A stretch of DNA of 64,000 nucleotides from positions 1 through 64,000 of the forward strand of contig NZ_NFJZ01000013.1 of the NCBI RefSeq assembly GCF_002160135.1. The letters run 5' to 3'. The translations under genes were made by a program, and so were the position numbers. Within the stretch, counting starts at the first letter, position 1. Every line of letters starts with the position of its first letter. The DNA is from Lachnoclostridium sp. An196. GTDB taxonomy: Bacteria; Bacillota; Clostridia; Lachnospirales; Lachnospiraceae. The notes under the pieces were generated by a model. That model saw only the letters and a program-made list of their open reading frames with translations. It did no database searches and was not told where the DNA came from. Positions 51,048 to 59,312 of this stretch are shown in pieces.

Positions 51048-51994
51048 ATTTCCTCCTGCGCAGTACGCACTGCCTTCAGGATCGCCTGTTCCATTACCTC
51101 CGCAGCCAGCGTTCCTGCCATATTGATATCTGCTTCCACCTCTCCGCAGGACGCGGCATAGATCGTGTCTCCGTCCGCCATCGTCCCTACCGGATAGATA
51201 CAGCGGGCGTAGGCACATCTGGTCATAGAAGCGATCTTCCCCATCTCTGCTTTGGAAAACCTTCCGTTAGTCACTACAGCGCCAATCGTGGTATTTCCGG
51301 CAAACAGATCTGTCTTTCGGCTGATTTTATACATCTCCCGGCAGCTGTCTGCAAAACCGGTTCCATCTTCGGTCCGCAGCCCGGCGATCCTCTGTCCGCA
51401 CGAGGGATCTACAATATCTCCCAGGGCATTGACTGCCACCACCGCCGCCATCTTAAGCTCCCCTGCCTGCACCGCACAAATACCCAGTCCGGACTTCATG
51501 GCCCGCTCCATTCCATAGAGCTTGCCCACCGAAGCGCCGGTTCCTGCGCCTCTGCTTCCGCAGAAAGGACTGTTATGCTCTGCGTCCAGACACGCGTCAT
51601 ATCCCATACGGGCGTCCGGCCGCACATCGGCTCTTCCCAGGCCCAGATCATAGATACAGGACTGGCAGACCAGAGGCACCTTCGCAAACCCGGTGTCAAA
51701 ACCGACTCCCCGTTCTTCCAGATAACGCATGACGCCGTCTCCGGCCGCCAGGCCGTAGGCAGATCCTCCGGAAAGCACGATGGCATGGACCGGATTGTCC
51801 GCAGTAAGCGGATCGGCCAGAAGAGTCTCACGGGACGCAGGCCCTCCGCCGCTCACATCTATTCCTACCCTGGCTCCCTGATCAAACAAAAGTACCGTGA
51901 CTCCTGTCTTAGCCTCCTCATCCTGAGCGTTCCCTATCCTCAGGCCTTCGATCCGGCCTGCCGGAATCTCCTGCAGTACATCGCTATGCAGCAT
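51044..51994 (-). CDS. P1-family peptidase (DmpA-like Ntn hydrolase)
   Basis: The 316-residue protein matches S58/DmpA-type self-cleaving hydrolases. It has TGVTVLLFDQGARVGIDV at the start, the GGSAYGLAAGDGVMRYLEE segment, RGAGTGASVGK, and a GNTTIGAVVTNG segment. In this family a Ser or Thr in that last region becomes the N-terminal nucleophile after self-cleavage. Known members cleave beta-peptides or aminopeptidase substrates. It lies 21 bases downstream of an ECF S-component, so a product related to the transported vitamin is possible but unproven. Confidence 0.87.
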   Translation of the reverse strand: MLHSDVLQEIPAGRIEGLRIGNAQDEEAKTGVTVLLFDQGARVGIDVSGGGPASRETLLADPLTADNPVHAIVLSGGSAYGLAAGDGVMRYLEERGVGFDTGFAKVPLVCQSCIYDLGLGRADVRPDARMGYDACLDAEHNSPFCGSRGAGTGASVGKLYGMERAMKSGLGICAVQAGELKMAAVVAVNALGDIVDPSCGQRIAGLRTEDGTGFADSCREMYKISRKTDLFAGNTTIGAVVTNGRFSKAEMGKIASMTRCAYARCIYPVGTMADGDTIYAASCGEVEADINMAGTLAAEVMEQAILKAVRTAQEEI

Positions 51995-52015
51995 TCTTCT
52001 TATCTCCTCCTCTTC

Positions 52016-52621
52016 TTATACCTGTTTCAGCGCCACCGCCAGCGTCCGCGACACAGCGCCTGCGATCACGCAGCATACAGCCGCCTCAATCAATCCCTGG
52101 ACACCCACAAACGCCACCACGAACAGGAAAGGGTTGGTCGTTCCAAAGGTCTGTGCAAATCCCTGGATATAATCCGTCTGATAGAAAAATACAACCAGGG
52201 AAGTCATGTAAAGCACTGTATTCAAAACCGGGCATGCCAGACTTGCCGTCAAATATGCTCCATTCTTCATCACCTTTCTGGCGGCACGGAAGATCAGTCC
52301 GCACAGCCACCCTTCCAGAACTCTCGGCACAATACATGTAAACGCCGTCGCCGCAGGATTTATGCTGAACAGCATAGTTCCGAAAAAGCCAATGCCGAAA
52401 CATTGCATCAGACTGGTAATTCCAAAAGCCAGGCCGCATACGGCACCCCCTTTCGGCCCCAGCAGGATAGCTCCGACCGCCACCGGCACGGTCAGGAAAG
52501 TGATAGACAGACCCAGGGTCTGAAAATACCCCAGCGGCGTAAAGGCCATGATAAAGATGATCGCCACCATCAATGCCAGTTCCACCATGTACAAAGTGCC
52601 CGTTGTGTTGTTATTCCTCAT
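52016..52621 (-). CDS. ECF transporter S-component, possibly pantothenate (PanT-like)
   Basis: The 201-residue membrane protein has five to six helices. FTPLGYFQTLGLSITFLTVPVAVGAILLGPKGG near the N-terminus, given here only as FTPLGYF and AILLGPKGG, is typical of vitamin-binding S-components and close to the PanT group. The ATG at 52621 lies 6 bases after AAGGAG. An unusual 5' leader with several helices precedes it, and a P1-family peptidase gene follows in the same operon. The energising EcfA/EcfT genes are elsewhere. The vitamin assignment is tentative. Confidence 0.85.
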   Translation of the reverse strand: MRNNNTTGTLYMVELALMVAIIFIMAFTPLGYFQTLGLSITFLTVPVAVGAILLGPKGGAVCGLAFGITSLMQCFGIGFFGTMLFSINPAATAFTCIVPRVLEGWLCGLIFRAARKVMKNGAYLTASLACPVLNTVLYMTSLVVFFYQTDYIQGFAQTFGTTNPFLFVVAFVGVQGLIEAAVCCVIAGAVSRTLAVALKQV

Positions 52622-52706
52622 TTTTTTCTCCTTCCGGCTGATAAAACGGCGCATACGCGTCCCCTGTCTTTCAGCTCTTTAAATTTTGGGGATTCTAGAA
52701 ATTGGT

Positions 52707-52836
52707 GAAAACGCAGTCAGCCTGCATACAGAACAGACATACGGCCTTATATGAGTTGCCGCCTTGGTCGGCACTTTTTAAACCGGATGTCCATATGAAT
52801 CAAGATATCAGAAACAGTATATGGCGATGCGTTTTC
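52707..52836 (-). ncRNA. Structured 5' leader of unknown class (candidate riboswitch)
   Basis: The leader of the ECF gene can fold into a closed multi-helix junction. The closing stem is GAAAACGCA with TGCGTTTTC (52828-52836, 52707-52715). Inside are CCATAT/ATATGG (52819-52824, 52791-52796), GACAT-C-CGG/CCG-T-ATGTC (52783-52791, 52736-52744) with an inner GCCG/CGGC hairpin (52758-52772), and a small CTG/CAG hairpin (52722-52731). It does not match the consensus of B12, TPP, FMN, preQ1, THF or T-box elements that I know. A vitamin-sensing role is inferred from position only. Confidence 0.5.
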
Positions 52837-52859
52837 TCGCAAGAATAACGTTCCCTTAT

Positions 52860-52887
52860 AATATAACACACCAGTTCAAAATAACAA
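52860..52887 (-). promoter_or_regulatory. Promoter of the ECF S-component operon
   Basis: On the minus strand TTGTTA (52882-52887), 16 bases and TATATT (52860-52865). RNA would start near 52853 and carry the structured leader. It is back to back with the sdpR promoter. Confidence 0.5.
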
Positions 52888-52900
52888 CCATATATTTCTG

Positions 52901-52929
52901 TTGACGAAAAAGAGATTCTGTGATATCTT
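52901..52929 (+). promoter_or_regulatory. Promoter of sdpR-sdpI
   Basis: TTGACG (52901-52906), 17 bases and TATCTT (52924-52929). A TTAG-N8-CTAA dyad lies just downstream, between the promoter and the gene, and could be the SdpR operator, but this is a weak guess. Confidence 0.6.
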
Positions 52930-52991
52930 TTATTTAGACATTTAGAAAATCATCTAATTATTATGAAAAAATGGAAAAAGGAGGCATGTTT

Positions 52992-53273
52992 ATGGGATTT
53001 CAGGATAGTTTCAAAGCGCTGTCCGACCCTACGAGGCGGGAAATTCTTTCTCTTCTTCGCGCCGGTCCCATGACGGTAGGCGAGATTCTGGAACACTTTG
53101 ATATGACCGGAGCCTCGCTCTCCCACCATCTCTCGGTCCTCCGGCAGGCCGGTCTGATCGATGATGAGAAAAAGGGCAAATATATCTTCTATACTTTAAA
53201 TACCACCGTACTGGACGACATCCTGAAATGGATGATGTCGCTGAAAGGAGTGTCTGACCATGAGGAACACTAA
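52992..53273 (+). CDS. ArsR-family regulator, SdpR type
   Basis: The 93-residue winged-helix protein has FKALSDPTRREILSLLRAGPM, given here as FKALSDPTRREIL, the SHHLSVLRQAGLI recognition helix (about 43-55) and the wing KKGKYIFYTLN. No metal-binding Cys pairs are present, as in SdpR autorepressors. The ATG at 52992 lies 7 bases after AGGAGG. It overlaps the sdpI gene by 14 bases, so they form an operon. Confidence 0.9.
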   Translation: MGFQDSFKALSDPTRREILSLLRAGPMTVGEILEHFDMTGASLSHHLSVLRQAGLIDDEKKGKYIFYTLNTTVLDDILKWMMSLKGVSDHEEH

Positions 53274-53916
53274 ACTTCGTATCGTGAATTATGTCATTGC
53301 CGTCTGCAATCTTCTGCTGGCCGGCGTCTTTTATCCGCTTCTTCCGGACCGGATCCCCATGAACTGGAGCTTTGACGGTACCGCTGCCTACAGTGCCAAG
53401 TATGAAATATTTCTCATGTGCGGCATGGGTATCCTGATCGCTTTTCTCCTGGATGTACTGCCCAAGATTGATCCCAGACGACAGAACTACCAGAAGTTCA
53501 GCTCATATTATGACAGTTTCTGCATAGTTATACAGTTATTCCTCCTGGCCATGACCGGAATCATCCTGACAGAAAGCTTCCGTCCCGGAACAGTCTCCGT
53601 CCAGTATGTCGTCATGCTCGCCGTGGGACTGCTGTTTATGTATATCGGCAACATCATGCCTAAATTCAAAAGCAATTTTTTCTGCGGCGTCAAGACGCCG
53701 TGGGCCCTGTCCAGCGAAGAAATCTGGCGCAAAAGCCAGCGCCTGGGCGGAAAATGTTTTTTCATCGCCGGGATACTGGTCATCTTCTCCCTGCTGCTCC
53801 CAAGCCCTGAGACGGCGTACGCGGTCGTTTTAGCTGCTGTCTTTGCGGCCGCTCTGATACCCTGCGTAATGTCCTATGTGTGGTGGCGTCAGGAGCAAAA
53901 CAGTGAAAAGCACTGA
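53260..53916 (+). CDS. SdpI-family membrane protein
   Basis: The 218-residue protein has six helices. The DUF1648 part (LPDRIPMNWSFDG, about 28-40) and the SdpI part (YIGNIMPKFKSNFFCGVKTPWALSSEEIW) are both present. In Bacillus, SdpI gives immunity to the toxin SdpC and controls SdpR. No SdpC-like toxin gene is visible here, so it may act as a sensor or immunity protein for foreign toxins. Confidence 0.9.
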   Translation: MRNTKLRIVNYVIAVCNLLLAGVFYPLLPDRIPMNWSFDGTAAYSAKYEIFLMCGMGILIAFLLDVLPKIDPRRQNYQKFSSYYDSFCIVIQLFLLAMTGIILTESFRPGTVSVQYVVMLAVGLLFMYIGNIMPKFKSNFFCGVKTPWALSSEEIWRKSQRLGGKCFFIAGILVIFSLLLPSPETAYAVVLAAVFAAALIPCVMSYVWWRQEQNSEKH

Positions 53917-53933
53917 GACTTATTTCGACAATA

Positions 53934-53972
53934 GACGGCGTCCTGCTCCTTTGTGGAGGACAGGGCGCCGTC
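53934..53972. terminator. Hairpin between convergent sdpI and ABC permease genes
   Basis: GACGGCG...CCTGCTCC pairs with GGAG..CAGG..CGCCGTC to give a long interrupted stem. T-runs are poor on both sides, but its location between two convergent genes supports termination. Confidence 0.6.
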
Positions 53973-53990
53973 TGCGCAGAAAAAACTTTT

Positions 53991-55040
53991 CTATTTCGCC
54001 CGAATCTCCTGCCGCATAAAGCACACGTAGGATCCGGCAAATGTAATCAGCATCAATGCGATCAACCCCGCCAGGTGAGGCCATACCAGCAGAAGGCTCT
54101 GTCCCAGGCTCAGATATCCGCTGATCGCTCCGGACAGGGACTCTACCGTGATCACATTCACGGAACGCACACTGGGATTCATAATCGTCGTTACGGCCTC
54201 GCTGTACAGATAATACGGCGAAAGCCTGTTGATATCCAGCTCCAGTGTATAATTTCCATAAGAATTGTAAAGCGCCTGCATCTCATTATTCACGGGATAC
54301 ACCAGATTGGCGATCATGCTGGCCACCAGTCCCATGAACAGCGCGCAGAACAGCCACACTCCGATTGCCGCCATGGCGGAGGCCGCCGCATTCTGACAGA
54401 TCACCGAAAACCAGAGCGATAATCCCAGCCAGAAACTGATATAGACTGCCGTAAAGAGCAGAAACACAAAAATTCTGGCGATCTCTTCCAGGCTGGGCGG
54501 CACCCCCAGGCACAGAAGCCCCAGAGCTCCGATGGAGACGCCCATGGCAAATACCATCGTGAAAATCAACGTGGTCCCTGCAAGAAATTTCCCGTTTATA
54601 ATAGAATCCCGGTAGATAGGCTGAGCGGCGATGCGGTACAGCGTCCGCTCGGATTTCTCTCCGCTGATTCCGTCAAATCCCAGGATCACGCCTACAAACG
54701 GTCCCAGGAGAGCGATAAAGGACATAAAAGAGGGTATAGAACTCCCGCTCGTAGTGTACAGGGCCAGAAACAGATAATCCGATCCTTCCGAAGAAGTGAT
54801 ACCGGTAAGCGCCCCATAAAGGCTGGCATAGCTGGTCACACAGACCAGGACCAGGATCATCAGAAACTTTTTGCTTCGGATATGATCCATCATTTCCTTC
54901 TGATAAAGCGCGTGAAGTCCCCGGATATTATCTTCATTCCTTGCGAAAACCGCGTCCAAGCTTCGGAAAACGCGTTCCCAAAGCTGTCCGGGACTGCTGT
55001 TCTTTTTCGGCTTTTTCAAAATACCGGCTGTAAATTTCAT
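53991..55040 (-). CDS. ABC-2 type transporter permease
   Basis: The roughly 349-residue protein has a charged N-terminus ending ALYQKEMMDHIRSKKF. A first helix, a large outer loop, and five C-terminal helices follow. GFDGISGEKSERTLY is the usual cytoplasmic motif of ABC-2 permeases. ATG 55040 follows AGGAGG at 8 bases but overlaps the ATPase gene by 107 bases. An ATG at 54893, after the ATPase stop, would give a shorter protein starting MMDHIRSKK. The start is therefore uncertain. Confidence 0.85.
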   Translation of the reverse strand: MKFTAGILKKPKKNSSPGQLWERVFRSLDAVFARNEDNIRGLHALYQKEMMDHIRSKKFLMILVLVCVTSYASLYGALTGITSSEGSDYLFLALYTTSGSSIPSFMSFIALLGPFVGVILGFDGISGEKSERTLYRIAAQPIYRDSIINGKFLAGTTLIFTMVFAMGVSIGALGLLCLGVPPSLEEIARIFVFLLFTAVYISFWLGLSLWFSVICQNAAASAMAAIGVWLFCALFMGLVASMIANLVYPVNNEMQALYNSYGNYTLELDINRLSPYYLYSEAVTTIMNPSVRSVNVITVESLSGAISGYLSLGQSLLLVWPHLAGLIALMLITFAGSYVCFMRQEIRAK

Positions 55041-55941
55041 CCAGATCTCCTCCTTTCTGACGAAGCTGCAGCAATGTATAACCGTTTGCCGCCAGCGCAA
55101 GCGTCGCTTTCCTTCTCAAATCCTCTCTGGACCGGACGATCAGCAGCTCGCCCTCCCTTTCTACAGAATCAACGCCTTCCATTCTGCTCATAAGCTGAAC
55201 CAGCGCGTCATTATCCGGCTCGGCGGCAAGCTCCAGCGTATATCTGCCTTCACTCTCCATCTGCCGGCCCAACTCTTCGATTGTCCCGCAGGCAATCAGA
55301 CGCCCGTCCACAAAGATACCTACCCGGTCGCAGATCTGCTGGATCTGATATAGCTGATGGGAGGAGATCAGGATTGTTCTGCCGTCTTTTTCTGAGAGTT
55401 CCCGGATCAGTCTCAAAAGATCCCGCATACCCTGAGGATCGATGCCCAGCGTCGGTTCATCCATGATAATGACCTCCGGATCCTTAATCAATACATCCGC
55501 GATACCCAGCCTCTGTTTCATACCTCTGGAATATGTTCCCGTCTTTTTATCCGCCGCATCTGTCATACCGACCCGCTCCAGAAGGTTTTCCGTCCGTTCC
55601 CGGATCACATCTTCCGGCAGACCGTTCAGGCGTCCGGTAAAATACAGATTCTCACGTCCGGTCATATCACTGTAAAATCCCACATTGTCCGGCAGATATC
55701 CTACAATCCTTTTCACATTAATCGGATCCCTGGTACAGTCTTTTCCGTCTATCCATGCCTGTCCGTCGCCGGGTTCCGTCAGTCCCAGAAGCATCAGGGT
55801 AGTTGTGGTCTTTCCTGCGCCGTTTGGCCCCAGGAGGCCAAATACTTCGCCTTTCTGAATCGTCAGATTCAGATGGTCCACCGCTACTTTCTCTCCGTAA
55901 CGTTTTGTCAGACCTATGGTTTGAATAATCGTCTCCTTCAT
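54934..55941 (-). CDS. ABC transporter ATP-binding protein (exporter type)
   Basis: The 335-residue ATPase has Walker A GPNGAGKT, signature YSRGMKQRLG, Walker B VIIMDEPTLGID and the H-loop SSHQL. The extra C-terminal domain (about 220-335) is typical of CcmA/NatA-like exporters. It lies between the NEW3-domain protein and the permease, so the three probably form one complex. Confidence 0.92.
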   Translation of the reverse strand: MKETIIQTIGLTKRYGEKVAVDHLNLTIQKGEVFGLLGPNGAGKTTTTLMLLGLTEPGDGQAWIDGKDCTRDPINVKRIVGYLPDNVGFYSDMTGRENLYFTGRLNGLPEDVIRERTENLLERVGMTDAADKKTGTYSRGMKQRLGIADVLIKDPEVIIMDEPTLGIDPQGMRDLLRLIRELSEKDGRTILISSHQLYQIQQICDRVGIFVDGRLIACGTIEELGRQMESEGRYTLELAAEPDNDALVQLMSRMEGVDSVEREGELLIVRSREDLRRKATLALAANGYTLLQLRQKGGDLDEIYSRYFEKAEKEQQSRTALGTRFPKLGRGFRKE

Positions 55942-55954
55942 GGCTGTTCACCGC

Positions 55955-57127
55955 CTAACGTCTGCCATATTTTTTGAACACAGCACCGACTCCTGCTACC
56001 AGGGCAAGGATAATGACGATAGCCACAATCCCCCATATCGTATCCGTTTTCACAGACACACGGAATTCTGCCGTATCAGATGTCTCCGAACAGCTTGCCG
56101 TAATCGTCGTAACGTAATCTCCGGTCATAGCCGAGTCGCCCGGCGTCACGTGAGCGGTAATTTCCTGAGTAGCACCCGCCTCCAGGACTTCGATTGAAGA
56201 TTCGTCGAACGTCACCGTCCAGTCTGTGGGCGCAGAAGAAGTCAAAGTAATATTCTGTAAATCCACATTACTGTTATTGGTAATACTCAGTGTCACATCC
56301 GATTCCCTGTTGGCATGAGCGTCAAAACTCAAAAGACCGCTGGGCGTGGAAAGTTCCAGCGCGTAAGTTCCGGTAATCGTCACGGTCAGCTCTGTTTCCA
56401 GCGTATCACTGGCAGATGTGGCACTGATAGGGATCGTATAGTCTCCGGCCTCCACATTCTCCGGCGGCGTTACGGACACAGTAAGTCCCTCGCTGGAAGC
56501 AGCCGCCACTTCAATGCTTGCCACCTGTGTGGATTCGCCGCTGGGCTGGAAAGATACCTGCCATCCTGCCGGAGCCTGCGCTGACAGGCTGTAGGACTGA
56601 TCCGCCGCGCTGTTGTTCACAAGAGTTGTACTGAAGCTGAACGCCGTCCCGGAAGCGCCCTCCTGCTCCGGATACTCTGCCTCAAAGCTTCCCTGTCCGT
56701 ACTGTACTTCCTGGATGCTCAGAACCAGATCCGTCACATCCGTAAGCTCTGTGTCGGAAGTCGCCTGCAGCTGGACTGTGTAGTCGCCTTCCGCCGCGTC
56801 TTCCGGAATCTCCAGATTAAAAGTAACTGTAGATTCCGCCCCGTTCTCCACATGGACTCTGCTGATCTGGCTTCCGCTTCCGCTGAAATAACCCTCCCAG
56901 CCGTCCGGGATCGATACGATGCTCAGATCCGCGTCCAGGCCGCTGCCGCTGGTATTGGACACATACATGCTGATCGTCTGACTGTCTCCGGCCTTTACCG
57001 AGATCCCCGGATAATCCGTGTAAAACTCCAGACCGCCCGCCGCGAAAGCCGGGAATGATGAAAACACAGTGAGAAACAACAGCAGAAATGCTGCAGAAAT
57101 TGAGTAGATTTTTTGTCTCATAACCAT
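55955..57127 (-). CDS. NEW3-domain surface protein with C-terminal membrane anchor
   Basis: The 390-residue protein has a signal peptide (ending FPAFAAGG) and three NPCBM-associated NEW3 Ig-like domains (about 30-135, 140-245, 250-360). Each has a GDYT-type turn. A C-terminal helix (about 365-385) and the basic tail KKYGRR follow. It is the first gene of an operon with an ABC exporter. Such sets are found in many Firmicutes, with unknown substrate. A perfect palindrome overlaps its ribosome binding site. Confidence 0.88.
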   Translation of the reverse strand: MVMRQKIYSISAAFLLLFLTVFSSFPAFAAGGLEFYTDYPGISVKAGDSQTISMYVSNTSGSGLDADLSIVSIPDGWEGYFSGSGSQISRVHVENGAESTVTFNLEIPEDAAEGDYTVQLQATSDTELTDVTDLVLSIQEVQYGQGSFEAEYPEQEGASGTAFSFSTTLVNNSAADQSYSLSAQAPAGWQVSFQPSGESTQVASIEVAAASSEGLTVSVTPPENVEAGDYTIPISATSASDTLETELTVTITGTYALELSTPSGLLSFDAHANRESDVTLSITNNSNVDLQNITLTSSAPTDWTVTFDESSIEVLEAGATQEITAHVTPGDSAMTGDYVTTITASCSETSDTAEFRVSVKTDTIWGIVAIVIILALVAGVGAVFKKYGRR

Positions 57128-57135
57128 CTTATCCT

Positions 57136-57161
57136 CCTAAAATAGATATAGCTATTTTAGG
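57136..57161 (-). promoter_or_regulatory. Palindrome overlapping the NEW3 gene ribosome binding site
   Basis: CCTAAAATAG and CTATTTTAGG are perfect 10-bp arms around 6 bases. On the minus strand the right arm ends in the AGG that starts the AGGAGG site. It could be an operator dyad or an RNA hairpin that hides part of the Shine-Dalgarno sequence. Confidence 0.6.
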
Positions 57162-57244
57162 AAATGTTTATGTTCATTTTGAGGAAATATTTTGAAAATT
57201 CTGTGTCCTGGTTCCGGCTTTTTCTTCTGTTTATCCGCGGAACA

Positions 57245-57288
57245 ACAGGGCAGGGATACCATTGATGAAAACGGTATCCCTGCCCTGT
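57245..57288 (-). terminator. Terminator-like hairpin after the SseB/cupin genes
   Basis: ACAGGGCAGGGATACC and GGTATCCCTGCCCTGT form a perfect 16-bp stem, 11 bases after the SseB-family stop codon. The following T content is low (TGTTGTT). Confidence 0.7.
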
Positions 57289-57298
57289 AAACTTCTTC

Positions 57299-58168
57299 TT
57301 ACGACGGATTCTTACTGACTCCGAATTTCTGTAAAAGCCTTGGCACCATCTCTTTGGAAAGCGGAAGGGACATGCCCATGGGATTCAGCATATATGCCTT
57401 CGCGTCGTTGACCCAGAATTTCGTAATATCCGCGAACGGGATCTGGATCGGGCGGAGCGTTTTATTTCCTTTGGCATATTTCTGATATTCCCAGATATCT
57501 GAAAACAGTGGAAAGAAAATGTCTCCATTCTGATGCTTCAGATAAGGAATCCTGCATTCTTTCAGATTTACTTTCTGTTCCTTCTCCTGTCCTTCCGGCG
57601 GCAGGACTGCCATAAAGAGACGGGATTTCGCCAGATTGGATCCGAACTCTTCATCCAGCTCCTGCAGATGCTTCATATCCACCCATTCTTTTTTGCGGCG
57701 GGCTTCCTGCATCAGATACAGTCCGGTCAGCTGCAGATTAGGCTGATAAAGAGCATTTTTCCCCACCTTTTCCTCAAAGCCTTCCGGAAGAATCCCGGAA
57801 AGCTCCACAGTCAAAAGCTCACTGCCTTTCGGGCAATACCCCACCGCATTGACTCCGATAAACGGCAGAATCCCTATATGCTGGCGCACATGGTTCAGAT
57901 ACATCTTTTTCTTCGGACCCTTGGGTTCCCTGGCATTTACCGGGACATAGATCTCCTGTACCTTCAATTCTCTGACCTGGATCCGGATGCCGTCGTCTTC
58001 CAGCTCTTCCGCCGCTTTTTTGGCATCCTCCTCATCCTCATAAAGACGCACCCTGTCATAAAAGTTCTCTTCCTCGCATTCCACATAGGGCATGTTGGTG
58101 AGCGGAGAAAACATCGCATAAGCTTTATTTAAGTCTTTGATCTTTTTCGCAATAATATCTGTCGGCAT
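57299..58168 (-). CDS. SseB-family protein
   Basis: The 289-residue soluble protein has a charged N-terminal half (YEDEEDAKKAAEELEDDGIR). The C-terminal SseB domain shows DIFFPLFSDIWEYQKY, FADITKFWVNDAKAYMLNPMG and a closing helix. SseB domains often occur in small soluble proteins of unclear role in Firmicutes. It lies 16 bases behind the cupin gene on the same strand. Confidence 0.8.
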   Translation of the reverse strand: MPTDIIAKKIKDLNKAYAMFSPLTNMPYVECEEENFYDRVRLYEDEEDAKKAAEELEDDGIRIQVRELKVQEIYVPVNAREPKGPKKKMYLNHVRQHIGILPFIGVNAVGYCPKGSELLTVELSGILPEGFEEKVGKNALYQPNLQLTGLYLMQEARRKKEWVDMKHLQELDEEFGSNLAKSRLFMAVLPPEGQEKEQKVNLKECRIPYLKHQNGDIFFPLFSDIWEYQKYAKGNKTLRPIQIPFADITKFWVNDAKAYMLNPMGMSLPLSKEMVPRLLQKFGVSKNPS

Positions 58169-58184
58169 TCTGTATCCTCCGGTC

Positions 58185-58526
58185 TTATTCGTTATATACC
58201 AGAGCCATCATCACCAGTTCTTCATCCGAATCATTCTCAAATCCATGGCTCTGCCCGCACTCGATCAGGCACACATCATCCGGGCCCACCGGGATGCGGC
58301 TTCCATCGTTGTCAATAAATATGCCGTGACCGGATATCACATAATATGGCTCTGTCTCTCCGATATGTTCATGAAAACCGATGCTGCTGTGCGGCTCCAT
58401 CTTTACCAGCGCATACATCCGTCCATGTCCGTTAAGCTCCTCCGGCTTCAGGATGTGGTGCATCTCCAGACGGCCTTTGCCGCCGCGAAGTCCTTCCACG
58501 GTCTTGATCTCTGCTTTGCGTACCAT
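58185..58526 (-). CDS. Single-domain cupin protein
   Basis: The 113-residue protein has both cupin motifs. The first is GFHEHIGETEPYYVISG, with the two His, Glu and following residues that bind metal; the second is GQSHGFENDSDE. It is likely a metal-dependent small enzyme or sugar isomerase-like protein; the substrate is unknown. It appears to be transcribed with the SseB gene. Confidence 0.88.
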   Translation of the reverse strand: MVRKAEIKTVEGLRGGKGRLEMHHILKPEELNGHGRMYALVKMEPHSSIGFHEHIGETEPYYVISGHGIFIDNDGSRIPVGPDDVCLIECGQSHGFENDSDEELVMMALVYNE

Positions 58527-58713
58527 ATCAGTTTCCTCTTTTCCTGAATTTCTATTATACTAATGTATTATAGCATGCACACGCCGACTTTACCAGTGCG
58601 AAAACATCAGTAAGATGCTGGACGCATCCCCGGACTTATAGTACACTGTATACATATTCACTGGCCGGAACAGTTCTTTCTGCTCCGGCATGGGAAATGC
58701 ACAGGAGGCTTTC

Positions 58714-59229
58714 ATGGACGGAAAAGAACGCAGAGAACGGATCATAGAAGAACTGGGAAAGGCAGATAAACCCTTGTCCGGCAGCGCGCTGGCAAAGCAG
58801 ATGGGCGTCAGCCGCCAGGTAATCGTACAGGATATCGCGCTGCTGCGCACCCGGTATCCTATCCTTGCCACAGCCCAGGGATACCTGCTCTACGAACCTG
58901 CCGGGAAAAAATACGTCCGCGCTTTTCTGGTGCGCCATACGAAGGACCAGATCCGCGATGAACTTATGACGATCGTCTCCCTGGGCGGGCTGGTGCTGGA
59001 CGTGGCAGTGGAGCATGACGTATACGGGCAGCTTCGGGCAGATCTGAATCTGGCTTCCCCAAAAGACGTGGAACTTTTCTGCGAACGTCTGGCACACAGC
59101 CGCAGCGGTCCGCTCTTCCCCATCTCCGACGGCATCCATCTGCACACTGTAGAGGCTTCTTCGGAGCATGCCCTGGATCAGATCGAGAATATTCTGCTGA
59201 AAAAAGGGTATTTACTCAGAGAATCATAA
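58714..59229 (+). CDS. niaR: NiaR-type repressor of niacin/NAD genes
   Basis: The 171-residue protein has an N-terminal HTH_11 domain (SGSALAKQMGVSRQVIVQDI, about 25-44) and a C-terminal 3H domain. The 3H domain is named for conserved His, seen here in FLVRHTKDQI, EHDVYG and DGIHLHTV. NiaR binds niacin and represses NAD salvage and niacin uptake genes. ATG 58714 lies 5 bases after AGGAGG. The next gene carries a matching operator. Confidence 0.93.
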   Translation: MDGKERRERIIEELGKADKPLSGSALAKQMGVSRQVIVQDIALLRTRYPILATAQGYLLYEPAGKKYVRAFLVRHTKDQIRDELMTIVSLGGLVLDVAVEHDVYGQLRADLNLASPKDVELFCERLAHSRSGPLFPISDGIHLHTVEASSEHALDQIENILLKKGYLLRES

Positions 59230-59258
59230 TTGACTTTTCCCAACAGCTGTGATATCTT
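59230..59258 (+). promoter_or_regulatory. Promoter of the PfoR-like gene, with a half operator in the spacer
   Basis: TTGACT (59230-59235), 17 bases and TATCTT (59253-59258). The spacer contains AACAGCTGTG, which resembles part of the palindrome downstream. Confidence 0.65.
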
Positions 59259-59267
59259 ATTCAGGAT

Positions 59268-59293
59268 ATTACAGCTGTCTTGTCACCTGTAAT
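59268..59293 (+). promoter_or_regulatory. NiaR-type operator
   Basis: ATTACAGCTG and CACCTGTAAT are inverted arms (9 of 10 positions) around TCTTGT. ACAGGTG/CACCTGT half sites are typical of NiaR operators. It sits over the expected transcription start and directly behind niaR. Confidence 0.68.
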
Positions 59294-59312
59294 GGTGCAA
59301 AGGAGGAAAGTT

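Noticed and set aside
50852-52708. A 618-residue plus-strand frame
   Set aside because: It overlaps the permease gene in another frame and runs opposite the P1 peptidase and ECF genes. The translation is rich in His, Arg and Ser and has no domain.
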